A DNA stretch of 64,000 nucleotides from IMCC45349 sp047219225 (GCF_047219225.1 NZ_CP178208.1:1922001-1986000); one strand, 5' to 3'; numbered from the stretch's first letter, positions 27,481 through 36,627 are shown. The notes: generated by a model not told the origin, from the letters alone. Numbers and translations: made by a program.

Positions 27481-28746
27481 TTAATTGTTTTGTACGTACT
27501 CTTGAATACCTTGAGTCACTAATTGAAGTACTTCTTCCCATTTTGGTGAATTATCAGAGAATGTTGCATCCATATTTGCAATGATTGAGAATCCATAAGA
27601 GCCGTCTGTCTCTATTTGCATATGACTTGAAACTCCCAAACTATTTCCACCGTGAGACCAATTATTATTTTTCTTGTACCAGTATATTCCGTGATTGTCT
27701 GCAAAGAAATCAGGTGTAATATTATCCTCTAATTGTTCTGTAAATAGTAATTGGTAATATTCATTTGGAAAAAGTGTATTAGACTGTCCATTTATACCCT
27801 TTACCATATCCAACAAATAATTACTTAAGTCATTATTCGTAGTATGTACACTACCTTCTGGGTATCCGTGATTACCATAAAAAGGTAAGGGTGTATTCCT
27901 ATCTAAATAAGGTACTGCAGTTTGAGCAAAGTCCACTTCTAAAACATTGAATGTTGTGTTATTCATTTGTAGTGGTTCTATAATGTTAGATTTAACATAA
28001 TTTGCAAAGTCAATTTCAGTTGCAGATTCTATAACATAGCCCATTAATGATGTTGCAACATTTGAATACGACCACGTACTTCCTGGTATAGTATTGATGA
28101 AGTTAGCTTCACCATAGAGTTCTCCATCCTCAACAAAATATTCTGCTAAATAATCTTCTAATGGTACTGGGTTAGTAATTGAAAGTCCTAATTGATTTAC
28201 CAAAATATTAGCCCCAGATGTGGTCATATCTTGATTTGGCAAGACAAAATAATTTGTTGTAATGTAAGTGTTTGGGTCATCAATGATACCCGAAGTATGG
28301 GTAACTAAATGTTTTACTGTAATTATCGCTTCAGGATTTTTGAGATTAACTACATCTACCGGAAGTATTTCATTAATAGGTGTATTTAAAGTAAAATAGC
28401 CTTGCTCAATAGCTTTTACAGTAGCCGCCGCTACATAGGTTTTACTTAATGAGGCAATATTTATTACGGTCTGATTAGCAAATAATCCGTCTTGTTCTAT
28501 ATTTTTTAACCCGAACGAATTACTATAGGTAACGCTATTATTTTGTACAAGATTAACAGCAAACCCAGCTACTTCTTTAGCGTCTAAAACTTGTTGCAAA
28601 TATGATGTTAGGTCTTCTTGTGTTTGAATTTCTGACGGTGAAGGAATTTCTGAAACCGCATCATCATCGTTTGAGCAAGCTATTGTAAATGTTGCTAATA
28701 GAATGAATAAAGCACTTTTGATTGTGGTTTTTGTTTTGTGTAACAT
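27481..28746 (-). CDS. Cassette 28: serine hydrolase, class C beta-lactamase-like lipoprotein
   Basis: The 421-aa protein has a lipoprotein signal ending TIAC (C24). The beta-lactamase/DD-peptidase fold has SxxK at S99-L-S-K102, the YxN motif YSN within WSYSNVATSLMGYVI, and HGG in WSHGGNSLG in place of KTG. This set describes the esterase/D-aminopeptidase group rather than proven antibiotic resistance. A dedicated promoter with an AraC-type operator precedes it. Confidence 0.87.
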   Translation of the reverse strand: MLHKTKTTIKSALFILLATFTIACSNDDDAVSEIPSPSEIQTQEDLTSYLQQVLDAKEVAGFAVNLVQNNSVTYSNSFGLKNIEQDGLFANQTVINIASLSKTYVAAATVKAIEQGYFTLNTPINEILPVDVVNLKNPEAIITVKHLVTHTSGIIDDPNTYITTNYFVLPNQDMTTSGANILVNQLGLSITNPVPLEDYLAEYFVEDGELYGEANFINTIPGSTWSYSNVATSLMGYVIESATEIDFANYVKSNIIEPLQMNNTTFNVLEVDFAQTAVPYLDRNTPLPFYGNHGYPEGSVHTTNNDLSNYLLDMVKGINGQSNTLFPNEYYQLLFTEQLEDNITPDFFADNHGIYWYKKNNNWSHGGNSLGVSSHMQIETDGSYGFSIIANMDATFSDNSPKWEEVLQLVTQGIQEYVQNN

Positions 28747-28796
28747 AACTGTTCGTTTTTTGCCCTTAATGAGCTGATTAATAAATTTTGATGTGA

Positions 28797-28847
28797 CAAA
28801 GGTGTTGCGAAATGCAAGAGCAGTCGTTCTGAAATGAAATTCAGAAC
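28797..28847 (-). promoter_or_regulatory. Activator-type promoter of the beta-lactamase-like gene
   Basis: Perfect inverted repeat GTTCTGAA-N6-TTCAGAAC (28826-28847), 21 nt, then CACCTTTG (28804-28797, minus strand). This is the same geometry as the promoter at 26170-26220. A second inverted repeat TTTAGAA / TTCTAAA lies just upstream at 28860-28882. Confidence 0.68.
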
Positions 28848-28920
28848 ATAAGAAGTGAGATTTAGAACTTATTATATTCTAAATAGAAGAAAATCAAAAT
28901 AAGATTGGTGTTCTAACTAA

Positions 28921-30714
28921 TTATAGTTGTGATTTTAACCACTGCTTTGGGGTTTGTCCTTCTACCTTTTTGAAATAGGTGTTGAAAACTGTCTTTGAGT
29001 TGAAACCACTATCGTAGGCTAAACCTAATAAGGTAAGGTGCTTGTTTTGTGGTTTTAGTGCAATTTTCTTAAAGTGGCCTAAACGATGGGTATTAATAAG
29101 CTCATTAAAATTGGTTTTTAGATTATCATTAATGAACTTTGATAGTTTATTTGGGTTGATGTCTAACTCTTTTGCTAAAATTCGTAACGATATTTCAGGA
29201 TTTAAATATTGTTTGGACATAATTAAAAGCTGGTCTAATTGTGCTTTTAACTTTGAGGATTCAGTATCAGAGAATGTTAATGCTGATGTATATGTTGATT
29301 GCGGGACTATTAGGTTCTTAATTTCTTCGCTTGCTGAAACACTTTCTATTAATTGTTTATATCTATTCGTTTGCCTTAATGGTTCTAAAAATGGGTCGAA
29401 CTGAAAGTTGATTACCTGTCCGATTCTTTCGTCTACCAAGAGTTCTAAACGGTTAAGAGCTTCTTCTATTTTATTACAATGTATTAAGTAATATAAATCC
29501 CAAAAGACCATCAAGTTTTCTGCATCGGTCAAGAGTAGCTCGTTATATTCAATAGTCTGCTTGTTATTAATGGCATTATATAACTCTTCAATTATAACTA
29601 AAAACTTATCACTTAAAAACGTCTTTGCGAATGTTATGGCTTCTTTTTTATTCTTTTTGAATAATAGGCAGGCTAATTTTAGATGTCTGCTTAAATCAAA
29701 AGTGTTATCAATCTTTAAAGAACTTTCGAAGCATTTTATTGCTGTGTTAAAATCACCTTGTAGATAAAATATATTACCTCTTGTATAGTAATGATTTGGT
29801 GATAGTGGATTTATTTTAAGTATATGGTCTGTCTCTTTTAAAGCTTCATCAAAAAGACCATTTGCTGTAAATAATTCTGCCAAGGCTTCATTGGCCTCTC
29901 CAAAATACGGATTGACTTCTAAACATTGTATTAGTTCTTGATACCCCTTTTTGAATTGCCAGTTACCCCAAAAACTTATGGTTGCTTTTGCGAAGTGTCC
30001 CATATATGAATCTGAATTTAGCTGGTAGCCTTTTTCGAGATATTCATTTGCTTTTTTAAGACCATCAACTCTATCTATATGCCTCCAACTGGCAATTATA
30101 GCATAGCACCAACCAATAGCCACTAATGGGTCTGCATAATTGTTATCGATACTCGCACTTTTTTTATAATAGTCAATGGCTTTCTCCATATTAACCAAAT
30201 TCCAGGTTAATTGATAATGTCTCCCTTTGAGATACCATTGATAGGCTTTTAAGTTTTGAGTATGAATAGTTGATAGGGATTCGTCAATTTCAATGTGTCC
30301 AAAGTTCTCTCTTATTTTATCTGCAATTAACAGACTTATTTCATCTTGTAGTGCAAACACATCGTCTAATTGCCTGTCGAACTTTTCGGACCATAAGAGA
30401 AATCCGTTATCAGTACGTGTCAATTGCGTTGATATACGAATCCTATCTTTTGCAATTCTAATACTGCCTTCAACCGCATTTGTGACACCTAACTCATTAC
30501 CTATGATTCGAATGTCCGTAGGCTTATTTTTAAACGCAAATGAAGATGTTCTTGCAGTTACTTTAAGCCCTTCAACTTTTGAAAGCGCATTGATAATTTC
30601 TTCGGTAATACCATCAGAAAAGTAATCATAGCTATTATCACCACTCATATTTTTGAATGGTAACACGACAATTGATTTATTGAGGTCTATAATATGATTG
30701 TTAATTTTATTCAA
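28921..30714 (-). CDS. Cassette 28: TolB-like/TPR regulator with AraC-type HTH
   Basis: The 597-aa protein has three parts. The TolB/adenylate-cyclase-associated N-domain carries VVLPFKNMSGDNSYDYFSDG and lies at about residues 15-120. TPR-type helices cover about 150-340. A C-terminal AraC/XylS double helix-turn-helix covers about 495-597. It is the only regulator of the 10-kb cassette and the obvious candidate to bind the repeated GTTCTGAA operator. The reading frame starts at a TTG; no ATG lies between it and the conserved start of the domain. Confidence 0.85.
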   Translation of the reverse strand: MNKINNHIIDLNKSIVVLPFKNMSGDNSYDYFSDGITEEIINALSKVEGLKVTARTSSFAFKNKPTDIRIIGNELGVTNAVEGSIRIAKDRIRISTQLTRTDNGFLLWSEKFDRQLDDVFALQDEISLLIADKIRENFGHIEIDESLSTIHTQNLKAYQWYLKGRHYQLTWNLVNMEKAIDYYKKSASIDNNYADPLVAIGWCYAIIASWRHIDRVDGLKKANEYLEKGYQLNSDSYMGHFAKATISFWGNWQFKKGYQELIQCLEVNPYFGEANEALAELFTANGLFDEALKETDHILKINPLSPNHYYTRGNIFYLQGDFNTAIKCFESSLKIDNTFDLSRHLKLACLLFKKNKKEAITFAKTFLSDKFLVIIEELYNAINNKQTIEYNELLLTDAENLMVFWDLYYLIHCNKIEEALNRLELLVDERIGQVINFQFDPFLEPLRQTNRYKQLIESVSASEEIKNLIVPQSTYTSALTFSDTESSKLKAQLDQLLIMSKQYLNPEISLRILAKELDINPNKLSKFINDNLKTNFNELINTHRLGHFKKIALKPQNKHLTLLGLAYDSGFNSKTVFNTYFKKVEGQTPKQWLKSQL

Positions 30715-30783
30715 TGGAAAATAAATTACTATTTGTAAAAATAGATAATTCTAGTCTTTCAGATTCATTATTGCTTCAAGCTT

Positions 30784-30919
30784 GCGTACAACGTGTTCGT
30801 GTATGATTAGTAGCGAGTTTATATGCGTTACTTTTCGGAAAGTAAATTACAAAATAAAAACGAATAGCGATTTGAATTTTTATTCAAGTCGCTATTACTT
30901 ATACACGTTGTTGGCAATA
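30784..30919 (-). repeat. attC-like site between cassettes 27 and 28
   Basis: Left arm GCGTACAAC (pairs with 20706-20714, 10 kb away), right arm GTTGGCAATA. The two arms of this site do not pair beyond CAAC/GTTG, as expected if each belongs to a different cassette. Confidence 0.85.
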
Positions 30920-30920
30920 G

Positions 30921-31757
30921 TTATTGGACTTCAACTTGACTCCAAATCCCAGTTTTAGCAGTTTCTTGTGCATATTCTAGAAATGTTTTCGCTTTTCTTC
31001 CTAAAACTCGTTCAATATCATTAACAACCAGTTGGTTATTTGGATTGGTCAGAACATGGCTGAATAAATACTCAATTAACCACACAACATCATTAGGTAT
31101 TTGCATTTGCTTCATGCCCTCAATATACTGTTCTAATGTAATGTCGTAGAAATTTAATCTTCTGTTGCTAGTCTTTGAAATGATATTGACAATATCCTTA
31201 AAAGTGATTAATTCTGGACCTGTTACCTCAATAATTTCACCATTATAAGAATCATCTAATAATACCGTTGCTGCTACTTCTGCAATATCATTAGCATCTA
31301 CAAATGGAATTAAAACGTCCGATAATGGTAATGCTACTTCTCCCGACAATATTGGGTCTAAAAAGAAACTTTCGCTCCAATTTTGGTTAAACCAAGAGGC
31401 TCTTACAATGGTATAATCTATACCAGAATCCATAACTATTTTTTCGCAGGCCTCAGCTTCGGTCTCACCTTTTCCAGAAAGCAAAACCATTTTTTTGACT
31501 CCTGAAACTTTAGCCAATTGGGTTAATTCTTGTATCGCTTCTTTGGCACCTGGAACCGCCAAATCTGGATAATAAGTAACGTACATTTTTTCAATACCTT
31601 CTAGACCATTTACCCAAGTATCTTTGTCATCCCAATCAAAACTTGGTGATGCGTTTCTTGAGCCTATTCTTGGTTCAATACCTTTGTTTTTTAATTGTTC
31701 TACGACTCGGCGACCTGTTTTTCCTGTTCCACCGATAACTAAAATGTTCCTGTTCAT
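30921..31757 (-). CDS. Cassette 27: NmrA-family NAD(P)-binding protein
   Basis: The 278-aa atypical SDR has the opening ILVIGGTGKTGRRVVEQL (Rossmann GxxGxxG) and VLLSGKGETEAEACEK and VRASWFNQNWSE segments typical of NmrA/QOR2-like proteins that bind NAD(P) and may sense redox state or reduce quinones. It is the last gene of a six-gene unit headed by a Crp-type regulator. Confidence 0.85.
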   Translation of the reverse strand: MNRNILVIGGTGKTGRRVVEQLKNKGIEPRIGSRNASPSFDWDDKDTWVNGLEGIEKMYVTYYPDLAVPGAKEAIQELTQLAKVSGVKKMVLLSGKGETEAEACEKIVMDSGIDYTIVRASWFNQNWSESFFLDPILSGEVALPLSDVLIPFVDANDIAEVAATVLLDDSYNGEIIEVTGPELITFKDIVNIISKTSNRRLNFYDITLEQYIEGMKQMQIPNDVVWLIEYLFSHVLTNPNNQLVVNDIERVLGRKAKTFLEYAQETAKTGIWSQVEVQ

Positions 31758-31841
31758 AATTTTATTTTTTTATTTGATTTATACTTCACTTCAGAAATCT
31801 GAAGCCTTTTTGTTCGTTTTTTGATTGCTATTTATAATGTT

Positions 31842-32336
31842 CTATTTGGAATATATGAGTCCAACTAGCAAGAGTGTAAAAGATGTAAACGATGTTATGG
31901 TGCGCTGAATATGCCAACGGTTCCATGGTTGTTCAAACTTTGCTCTCAAATCTTTAAGCTCTATTGCTGATAAATTTTCCAATACCGTCTTGTCCAACAT
32001 CTCATTGAGCGGAACATTTTTAAAAACCGTAATAATACCTATGCCAACGAAGTATAAAATGGCTGCTATTAAAAATGACTTAAACGTGGCTGGATTTGCA
32101 TTACGATGTAAAATGGCATTTACAAATAACAGTAGCACAGGGCTCAAAAAAACAATTAGAAAACTAGCATTGAGAATCGAACGATTCATAGCTTGAAAGG
32201 CTTGTAAAAACCCTAAGTCGTCTAGCCTACCTATTCCAGGCGTAATGGCATTGGACCAGGTAAAACATAAACCTGATGAGAGTCCTGTAAACAGTATGCT
32301 TAGCATTAATATGATGAGTCTTATTTTAATTTCCAT
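31842..32336 (-). CDS. Cassette 27: DUF1772 membrane protein (anthrone oxygenase-like)
   Basis: The 164-aa protein has four hydrophobic segments (about residues 5-25, 50-78, 84-104 and 142-160) and the LDDLGFLQAFQAMN motif common in DUF1772/anthrone-oxygenase-like proteins. Exact activity unknown. It is co-directional with its neighbours in the cassette. Confidence 0.75.
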   Translation of the reverse strand: MEIKIRLIILMLSILFTGLSSGLCFTWSNAITPGIGRLDDLGFLQAFQAMNRSILNASFLIVFLSPVLLLFVNAILHRNANPATFKSFLIAAILYFVGIGIITVFKNVPLNEMLDKTVLENLSAIELKDLRAKFEQPWNRWHIQRTITSFTSFTLLLVGLIYSK

Positions 32337-32390
32337 TTTTAATTGTTTTTAAATGTTGGTACAAAGCTAAAGTGGTTATGAACCAATCAT

Positions 32391-32933
32391 TTATTCCAAA
32401 GGACTTATGATTTGTTCGAAAAGTTGAACCTTTTGAATTAGCGCTTCCTTTAGGTCTAAATTTGAAATACCATCCTCTGAAAAATTGTCAAAAAAACTAG
32501 GTAGTGAAAAATCTACTACTACATTAGCTCCTAAAAAAGGAAAATAGTTTACTGCAGTCTCTAATACAGTGGCTCCACCGCGACCACCAGGTGAGGTTGC
32601 CATTAAAAGTGTAGGTTTATCTCTCCATACTTTTATGTTCACACGAGATAACCAGTCTAAGGTGTTTTTGAATACTGCGGTATACGTTCCATTATGCTCA
32701 GCTAATGCTATTATAAATCCATCAGCGATGTCAAATACTTCATTGAGTCTTTTAACAGCTGTTGGAATGCCATTTTCTTCTTCAAAATCAACTCCGTAAA
32801 TAGGCAGCACATAATCGTTTAAGTCGATATAAATTTGTTCTACATTTTCCAACAAACCAGAAGTGTAGGATAACAACTTTCTGTTGATTGAATTCTGACT
32901 GTTACTTCCTGCAATTGTGATTATTTTTTTCAT
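32391..32933 (-). CDS. Cassette 27: NAD(P)H-dependent FMN reductase
   Basis: The 180-aa single-domain NADPH-FMN reductase has IAGSNSQNSINRKLLSY at the start, then LAEHNGTYTAVFKNTLDWLS and TSPGGRGGATVLE motifs that match the reductase half of the fusion at 23176-24132. It starts 4 nt after the DoxX stop. Confidence 0.88.
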   Translation of the reverse strand: MKKIITIAGSNSQNSINRKLLSYTSGLLENVEQIYIDLNDYVLPIYGVDFEEENGIPTAVKRLNEVFDIADGFIIALAEHNGTYTAVFKNTLDWLSRVNIKVWRDKPTLLMATSPGGRGGATVLETAVNYFPFLGANVVVDFSLPSFFDNFSEDGISNLDLKEALIQKVQLFEQIISPLE

Positions 32934-32937
32934 TGTT

Positions 32938-33390
32938 CTATTGTTTTGAGATTAAACCATCTATTGACCATCTTCCACTGCCGTTAACCGCAACGCTTAG
33001 GGCAAGTCCTATAACTAAAAGTGAATATTCGTAGCCTTCACCTGCTTGGTTACCAAACCAGTTCATAAAAAAGCCATGCTCAAGTTGTGTGGTGATAATA
33101 ATGCCTGCAAACATGCCTACAAGTGCTATGGTCCAAAACCTAGAGAAGAATCCTAGTACTAATGAAATAGAGCCGAAAAACTCAATCATAATTACTGAGA
33201 AGGCCACAATACTTGGTAAACCCATTTGTGTGGTCAGAAAATCCATCGTTCCAGAATAGCCATAGCCACCAAAGAGTCCTAATAGTTTTTGTGCGCCATG
33301 TGGAAGTATCACTAATCCAAGCGTTAAGCGTGCAATACTCATTCCAACATTTGGATTGGTTTTTAAAAGTTGTGTTACTAAATTTTTCAT
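32938..33390 (-). CDS. Cassette 27: DoxX-family membrane protein
   Basis: The 150-aa protein has four transmembrane segments. The DoxX signature appears as ARLTLGLVILPHGAQKLLGLFGGYG at the start, and a GFFMNWFGNQAGEGYEYSLLVIGL segment near the end. It is often linked to thiol/quinone redox balance. It lies 4 nt upstream of the FMN reductase gene. Confidence 0.88.
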   Translation of the reverse strand: MKNLVTQLLKTNPNVGMSIARLTLGLVILPHGAQKLLGLFGGYGYSGTMDFLTTQMGLPSIVAFSVIMIEFFGSISLVLGFFSRFWTIALVGMFAGIIITTQLEHGFFMNWFGNQAGEGYEYSLLVIGLALSVAVNGSGRWSIDGLISKQ

Positions 33391-33412
33391 AATGTTTAAG
33401 ATTTAAAATTGT

Positions 33413-34054
33413 TTATATAGTTAATCGATAATACAATCCGAAAGAAGTTTTGTTTATAGGCTTTAAGCCGTATTGGTCCATATCCAAACCAATGCCAACC
33501 TGAACATCATCAAAAGACACTCCTACACGCCATTGCTGATAGCTTCTTGAATGTGTTTTAAACTGGTCCCAAATGGTTAAGTACTGACCATTTAACCAGA
33601 TTGAAATATGGTCATTTATAGGTTTGTTGTATTGAATTTGAAGAAAGGCTTCTACATAGCTCGTATTAATTTGCTCTGAGTAAGCCACTGTCGGTATTAA
33701 AACCAACAATAATCTTGAATTTTTGAATGCGTATTTTGCGGATAGTCGTTCTGAAAAGCCAGCAAAGCTGTTATAATATATAGATGGACCAATGGCAATA
33801 TTTTTGGTAATATTCCAGAATAAAGTAGGTTGTACACCAACCTCATCAAACGCTTCGTTTTCTTGTTTAAACTTTTGAAAGAAAGCCAGAGTATTTAGAC
33901 TCAGCGTCTGACTTTTAGTAATAGAATAACTTGAGAATACTGTGAAGTCTGTTTTATCAAATCCTGAGAACAATTCTACCTGAGTAAATTGTGCCTGTAA
34001 AGGATTTAAAAACCCAATGATTAAAAGTGAACTGATGAGTGTTATTCTTTTCAT
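33413..34054 (-). CDS. Cassette 27: secreted, probably outer-membrane beta-barrel protein
   Basis: The 213-aa protein has a signal peptide (residues 1-22, LQA-Q) and then alternating hydrophobic/polar strands ending in an aromatic residue pattern (FGLYYRLTI), as in small outer-membrane barrels. No family recognised. It lies between the Crp-type regulator and DoxX. Confidence 0.65.
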   Translation of the reverse strand: MKRITLISSLLIIGFLNPLQAQFTQVELFSGFDKTDFTVFSSYSITKSQTLSLNTLAFFQKFKQENEAFDEVGVQPTLFWNITKNIAIGPSIYYNSFAGFSERLSAKYAFKNSRLLLVLIPTVAYSEQINTSYVEAFLQIQYNKPINDHISIWLNGQYLTIWDQFKTHSRSYQQWRVGVSFDDVQVGIGLDMDQYGLKPINKTSFGLYYRLTI

Positions 34055-34107
34055 GCTTCAAAATTCCGATAGGAACACATGAAAAAAAATGAACTAGTTT
34101 AAGACTT

Positions 34108-34701
34108 TTACCTTCTGTTGACTTTTGTGATAATCTTGCTCATAAATTCGGGCGTGATGCCAATATAACCCGCCAAATCTTTCTGAGTAATTCTGTTAAC
34201 AATATTCGGATATTTCGTTTTGAACTCAATATAGCGTTCCTCTGCGGTTAATGAAATGCCGTGATTTGAGCGTCGTATATAGCTAATTAAGGATTTTTGA
34301 TATAACATACGATAGAAGCGCTCAAACTTCGGTATCTCTTGAAATAACAATTCGTAATTAGCTCTAGAAATTCCTAATAGTTCAGAATCTTCGGTAGCTT
34401 TTATAAAATAGCGTGTTGGCTCCTTAGTCATAAAACTCGCCATATCACCTGTCCAATAATCTTCTACAGCAAACATAGAAATGTGTGGTGCGCCGTCATC
34501 ATCAAGCGTATAGACCTTTAAGCAACCTTTAGTGATAAAATACTCGTAAGATGTTATATCACCAGCTTGCATTAAAAATGCCTTCCGCTTTATATTAATC
34601 TCCGTTAGTAATGAAATGTATTTCTGCTTTTCTAATTCGGTTAAATCAATGAATCTAGATACATTATTTAGGATTAAGATATGTGATTCTTTATATAGCA
34701 A
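34108..34701 (-). CDS. Cassette 27: Crp/Fnr-family transcriptional regulator
   Basis: The 197-aa protein has an N-terminal cyclic-nucleotide-binding fold (FLMQAGDITSYEYFITKGCLKVY, about residues 42-64) and a short C-terminal helix-turn-helix (TQKDLAGYIGITPEFMSKI). It is the first gene of the cassette in the direction of the array and probably controls the five downstream redox and membrane genes. The open frame starts at TTG (34701); no ATG is available. Confidence 0.87.
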   Translation of the reverse strand: MLYKESHILILNNVSRFIDLTELEKQKYISLLTEINIKRKAFLMQAGDITSYEYFITKGCLKVYTLDDDGAPHISMFAVEDYWTGDMASFMTKEPTRYFIKATEDSELLGISRANYELLFQEIPKFERFYRMLYQKSLISYIRRSNHGISLTAEERYIEFKTKYPNIVNRITQKDLAGYIGITPEFMSKIITKVNRR

Positions 34702-34729
34702 ATTAGGTTTTCATTAATTATTGCCAACG

Positions 34730-34857
34730 TGTTCGTGTATGATTAAGTTACGGAAAAGGACGAGAGTCATTTTCCGACGAGTACACAAGTTAATTAATTC
34801 CAAGGAATTTCCGAGAAGGAAATTCAGAAGTAATTAATTATACACGTTGTTAGGTGC
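34730..34857 (-). repeat. attC-like site between cassettes 26 and 27
   Basis: Left arm (T)ATTGCCAAC pairs 10/10 with GTTGGCAATA at 30910. Right arm GTTAGGTGC. The stop codon of the next gene lies inside the right core. Confidence 0.88.
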
Positions 34858-35494
34858 TGTACTTTTTATGTTCATGAATTTCAATGCTATCTATTTCGCC
34901 ATCTAATTCAGAGATGATTTTTAGAATGTTTCCTGATTTATCTCTCTCATAGATTCGAGTCATGTATGCTGAACCAAATTTTCTTGTAATTAACAACCTT
35001 TCTTTATACCTTAAATTATTCTCGTTGAGGAATACTTCTGTTTGTAGTACTGCTGGTTTCTTTTTAATGTTCCAAACTTTGGTTTTATTTCCGTTTTTAT
35101 CGTATTCATATCGGAAGATTCCACTTTTGCTATATTCATTAAGAGTTTCTTTTTCTCCTGATAAATCATACTTCTGATCAACTCTTTTTATTTCTTTTCC
35201 ACGCTTATCTAAATATATTAAAATTCGAGTTTTGTTGTTAGGATGTTCAAATTTGTAATGAGATTCTAATTCTCCGCTTTTCAAAAATCTTTTACTTTCA
35301 ATTAATCTTCCTTCTTTATCATACGAATTCCAATCCCAAATTCTTTTATCATTTTCATCTTTAGGATTAAGAAGATAAATTGTTGTCTCCTTAATTCCGT
35401 TCTGCTTTCTTAAGTCAGCCCCTTTTTTCCAAAGGCTTTGCGAAAAACTTGAATAGGATATTATTAAAGTTAGAAAAAGTATTTTTCTTTTCAT
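34850..35494 (-). CDS. Cassette 26: secreted repeat protein
   Basis: The 214-aa protein has a signal peptide (residues 1-19, SFS-Q). Short repeats of the type YDxxGRLIESKRFLKSGELESHYKF and YDKNGNKTKVWNI follow, similar to MORN/YD-like proteins of Bacteroidota. Function unknown. Its TAA stop overlaps the GTTA core of the attC-like site. Confidence 0.75.
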   Translation of the reverse strand: MKRKILFLTLIISYSSFSQSLWKKGADLRKQNGIKETTIYLLNPKDENDKRIWDWNSYDKEGRLIESKRFLKSGELESHYKFEHPNNKTRILIYLDKRGKEIKRVDQKYDLSGEKETLNEYSKSGIFRYEYDKNGNKTKVWNIKKKPAVLQTEVFLNENNLRYKERLLITRKFGSAYMTRIYERDKSGNILKIISELDGEIDSIEIHEHKKYST

Positions 35495-35510
35495 CGCTGT
35501 TTTTAGTATT

Positions 35511-35653
35511 GCACCTAACGGTTAGGCTATGATTCCGTTGCGAGAAAAATTCCACAGGAATTTTCCGAAGTAGGAATCCAGCCGAGTAAAAATACACAAA
35601 CTTTTAGTTACAACACCAAACCTCGCTATGGATTATAGCCTTTGTTACAAACC
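35511..35653 (-). repeat. attC-like site between cassettes 25 and 26
   Basis: Left arm GCACCTAAC pairs 9/9 with GTTAGGTGC at 34849. Right arm GTTACAAACC. Stem GGCTATGATTCCGTTGCGAG / CTCGCTATGGATTATAGCC. Confidence 0.86.
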
Positions 35654-35932
35654 GTTTTTTATCATTTTCATTCGCATATTCACGTTCCGTTATTCAATTC
35701 CTATGAGCGTTTTACTGCGCCATATTGCTCAATTCCGTTGTTGCGTTTTACTTGCGTCAGAGTAAAGTTCCGATTGCGCAAACTTGCTAAAATTCCGAAA
35801 ATTTTGAGTTCAATTTTTTGAAAAGCATATTTGATTAGGAGCCGAAAAATCGAAAGCTTCGCTTTCAGTTATTGTTAAGCAGCCATTTTTTCTCGAAAAG
35901 GGTAGGAGCGATTTTTTTCATTCCACTGGAAT
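35654..35932. other. Cassette 25: cassette body without a gene
   Basis: 280 bp between two attC-like sites whose arms pair 10/10 (GTTACAAACC / GGTTTGTAAC), so it is a complete cassette. No credible ORF. It contains hairpins GAAAGC-TTC-GCTTTC and ATTCCACTGGAAT, and repeated AATTCCG words. It could be a small RNA, a promoter cassette or a decayed gene. Confidence 0.7.
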
Positions 35933-36072
35933 GGTTTGTAACGGTCTTGTGTATGGTTAGTTGCGTGTTTAAGCAACTAATTTAGCAAACAAAAACGTGC
36001 CAGAGAAAATTCCGAAGGAATTTTCCAAATAAGCACTTGCCAAAGCAATTAATTATACACGTTGTTGGCAAC
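35933..36072 (-). repeat. attC-like site between cassettes 24 and 25
   Basis: Left arm GGTTTGTAAC, right arm GTTGGCAAC. Stem GTGTATGGTTAGTTGC / GCAATTAATTATACAC with three G-T wobbles on the plus strand. Nearly identical inside to the site at 38868. Confidence 0.88.
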
Positions 36073-36081
36073 TGGCTTTTT

Positions 36082-36609
36082 TCATTCACGATTAAACACT
36101 TGATTATAATATTCGTTCAATAATCCTTTTCCGCTATATTTTGTTTTTAAAATCAGTTTCGATTCAGCACAAGCCTTTTTATATAAACTTTGATTCTTGT
36201 CATTCAGACCTTTTGAACCTAAATAAACCATTTTGTAAATCGGATTAGATTGTTCCATTTCAAACGCTTTTTTTAGCATTTCTTTCCCTTTTATTTCCAG
36301 TTCTTCATAATCTCCAAATTCGTATGGGAAAATTGAAATTGCATAACCAGCAATAAAATTAAATTCAGCCAATTTCGAGTATTTATTCAATCCGTTTTTT
36401 AATTCAGATTCCAATTCAGTTCGTAAATCAATATTTTTCTTAAACTGTCCATTAACATCTTCAAGCATAGACCACAAAAAGAAGAAATAATATTTCCACG
36501 TTTCAAAATCCGCTTTGTTTTCAGAAATCAGTTTTTGATATTCAGAATAAGCCTCGTTATACTTTTCGGCAGTTTCTAATTCAAATATTTGTTCCAGATT
36601 TTGATTCAT
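36082..36609 (-). CDS. Cassette 24: soluble TPR-like protein
   Basis: The 175-aa protein has no signal peptide. It has helical repeat-like segments (EKYNEAYSEYQKLISENKADFETWKYYFFFL and MLKKAFEMEQSNPIYKMVYLG) compatible with a small tetratricopeptide fold. No family recognised. Confidence 0.68.
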   Translation of the reverse strand: MNQNLEQIFELETAEKYNEAYSEYQKLISENKADFETWKYYFFFLWSMLEDVNGQFKKNIDLRTELESELKNGLNKYSKLAEFNFIAGYAISIFPYEFGDYEELEIKGKEMLKKAFEMEQSNPIYKMVYLGSKGLNDKNQSLYKKACAESKLILKTKYSGKGLLNEYYNQVFNRE

Positions 36610-36627
36610 TCGGGATTTTTTCAGCTT

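Noticed and set aside
27481..28746. Antibiotic-resistance cassette
   Set aside because: The SxxK/YxN/HGG set is common to esterases and peptidases of the class C fold. Nothing shows beta-lactam hydrolysis.
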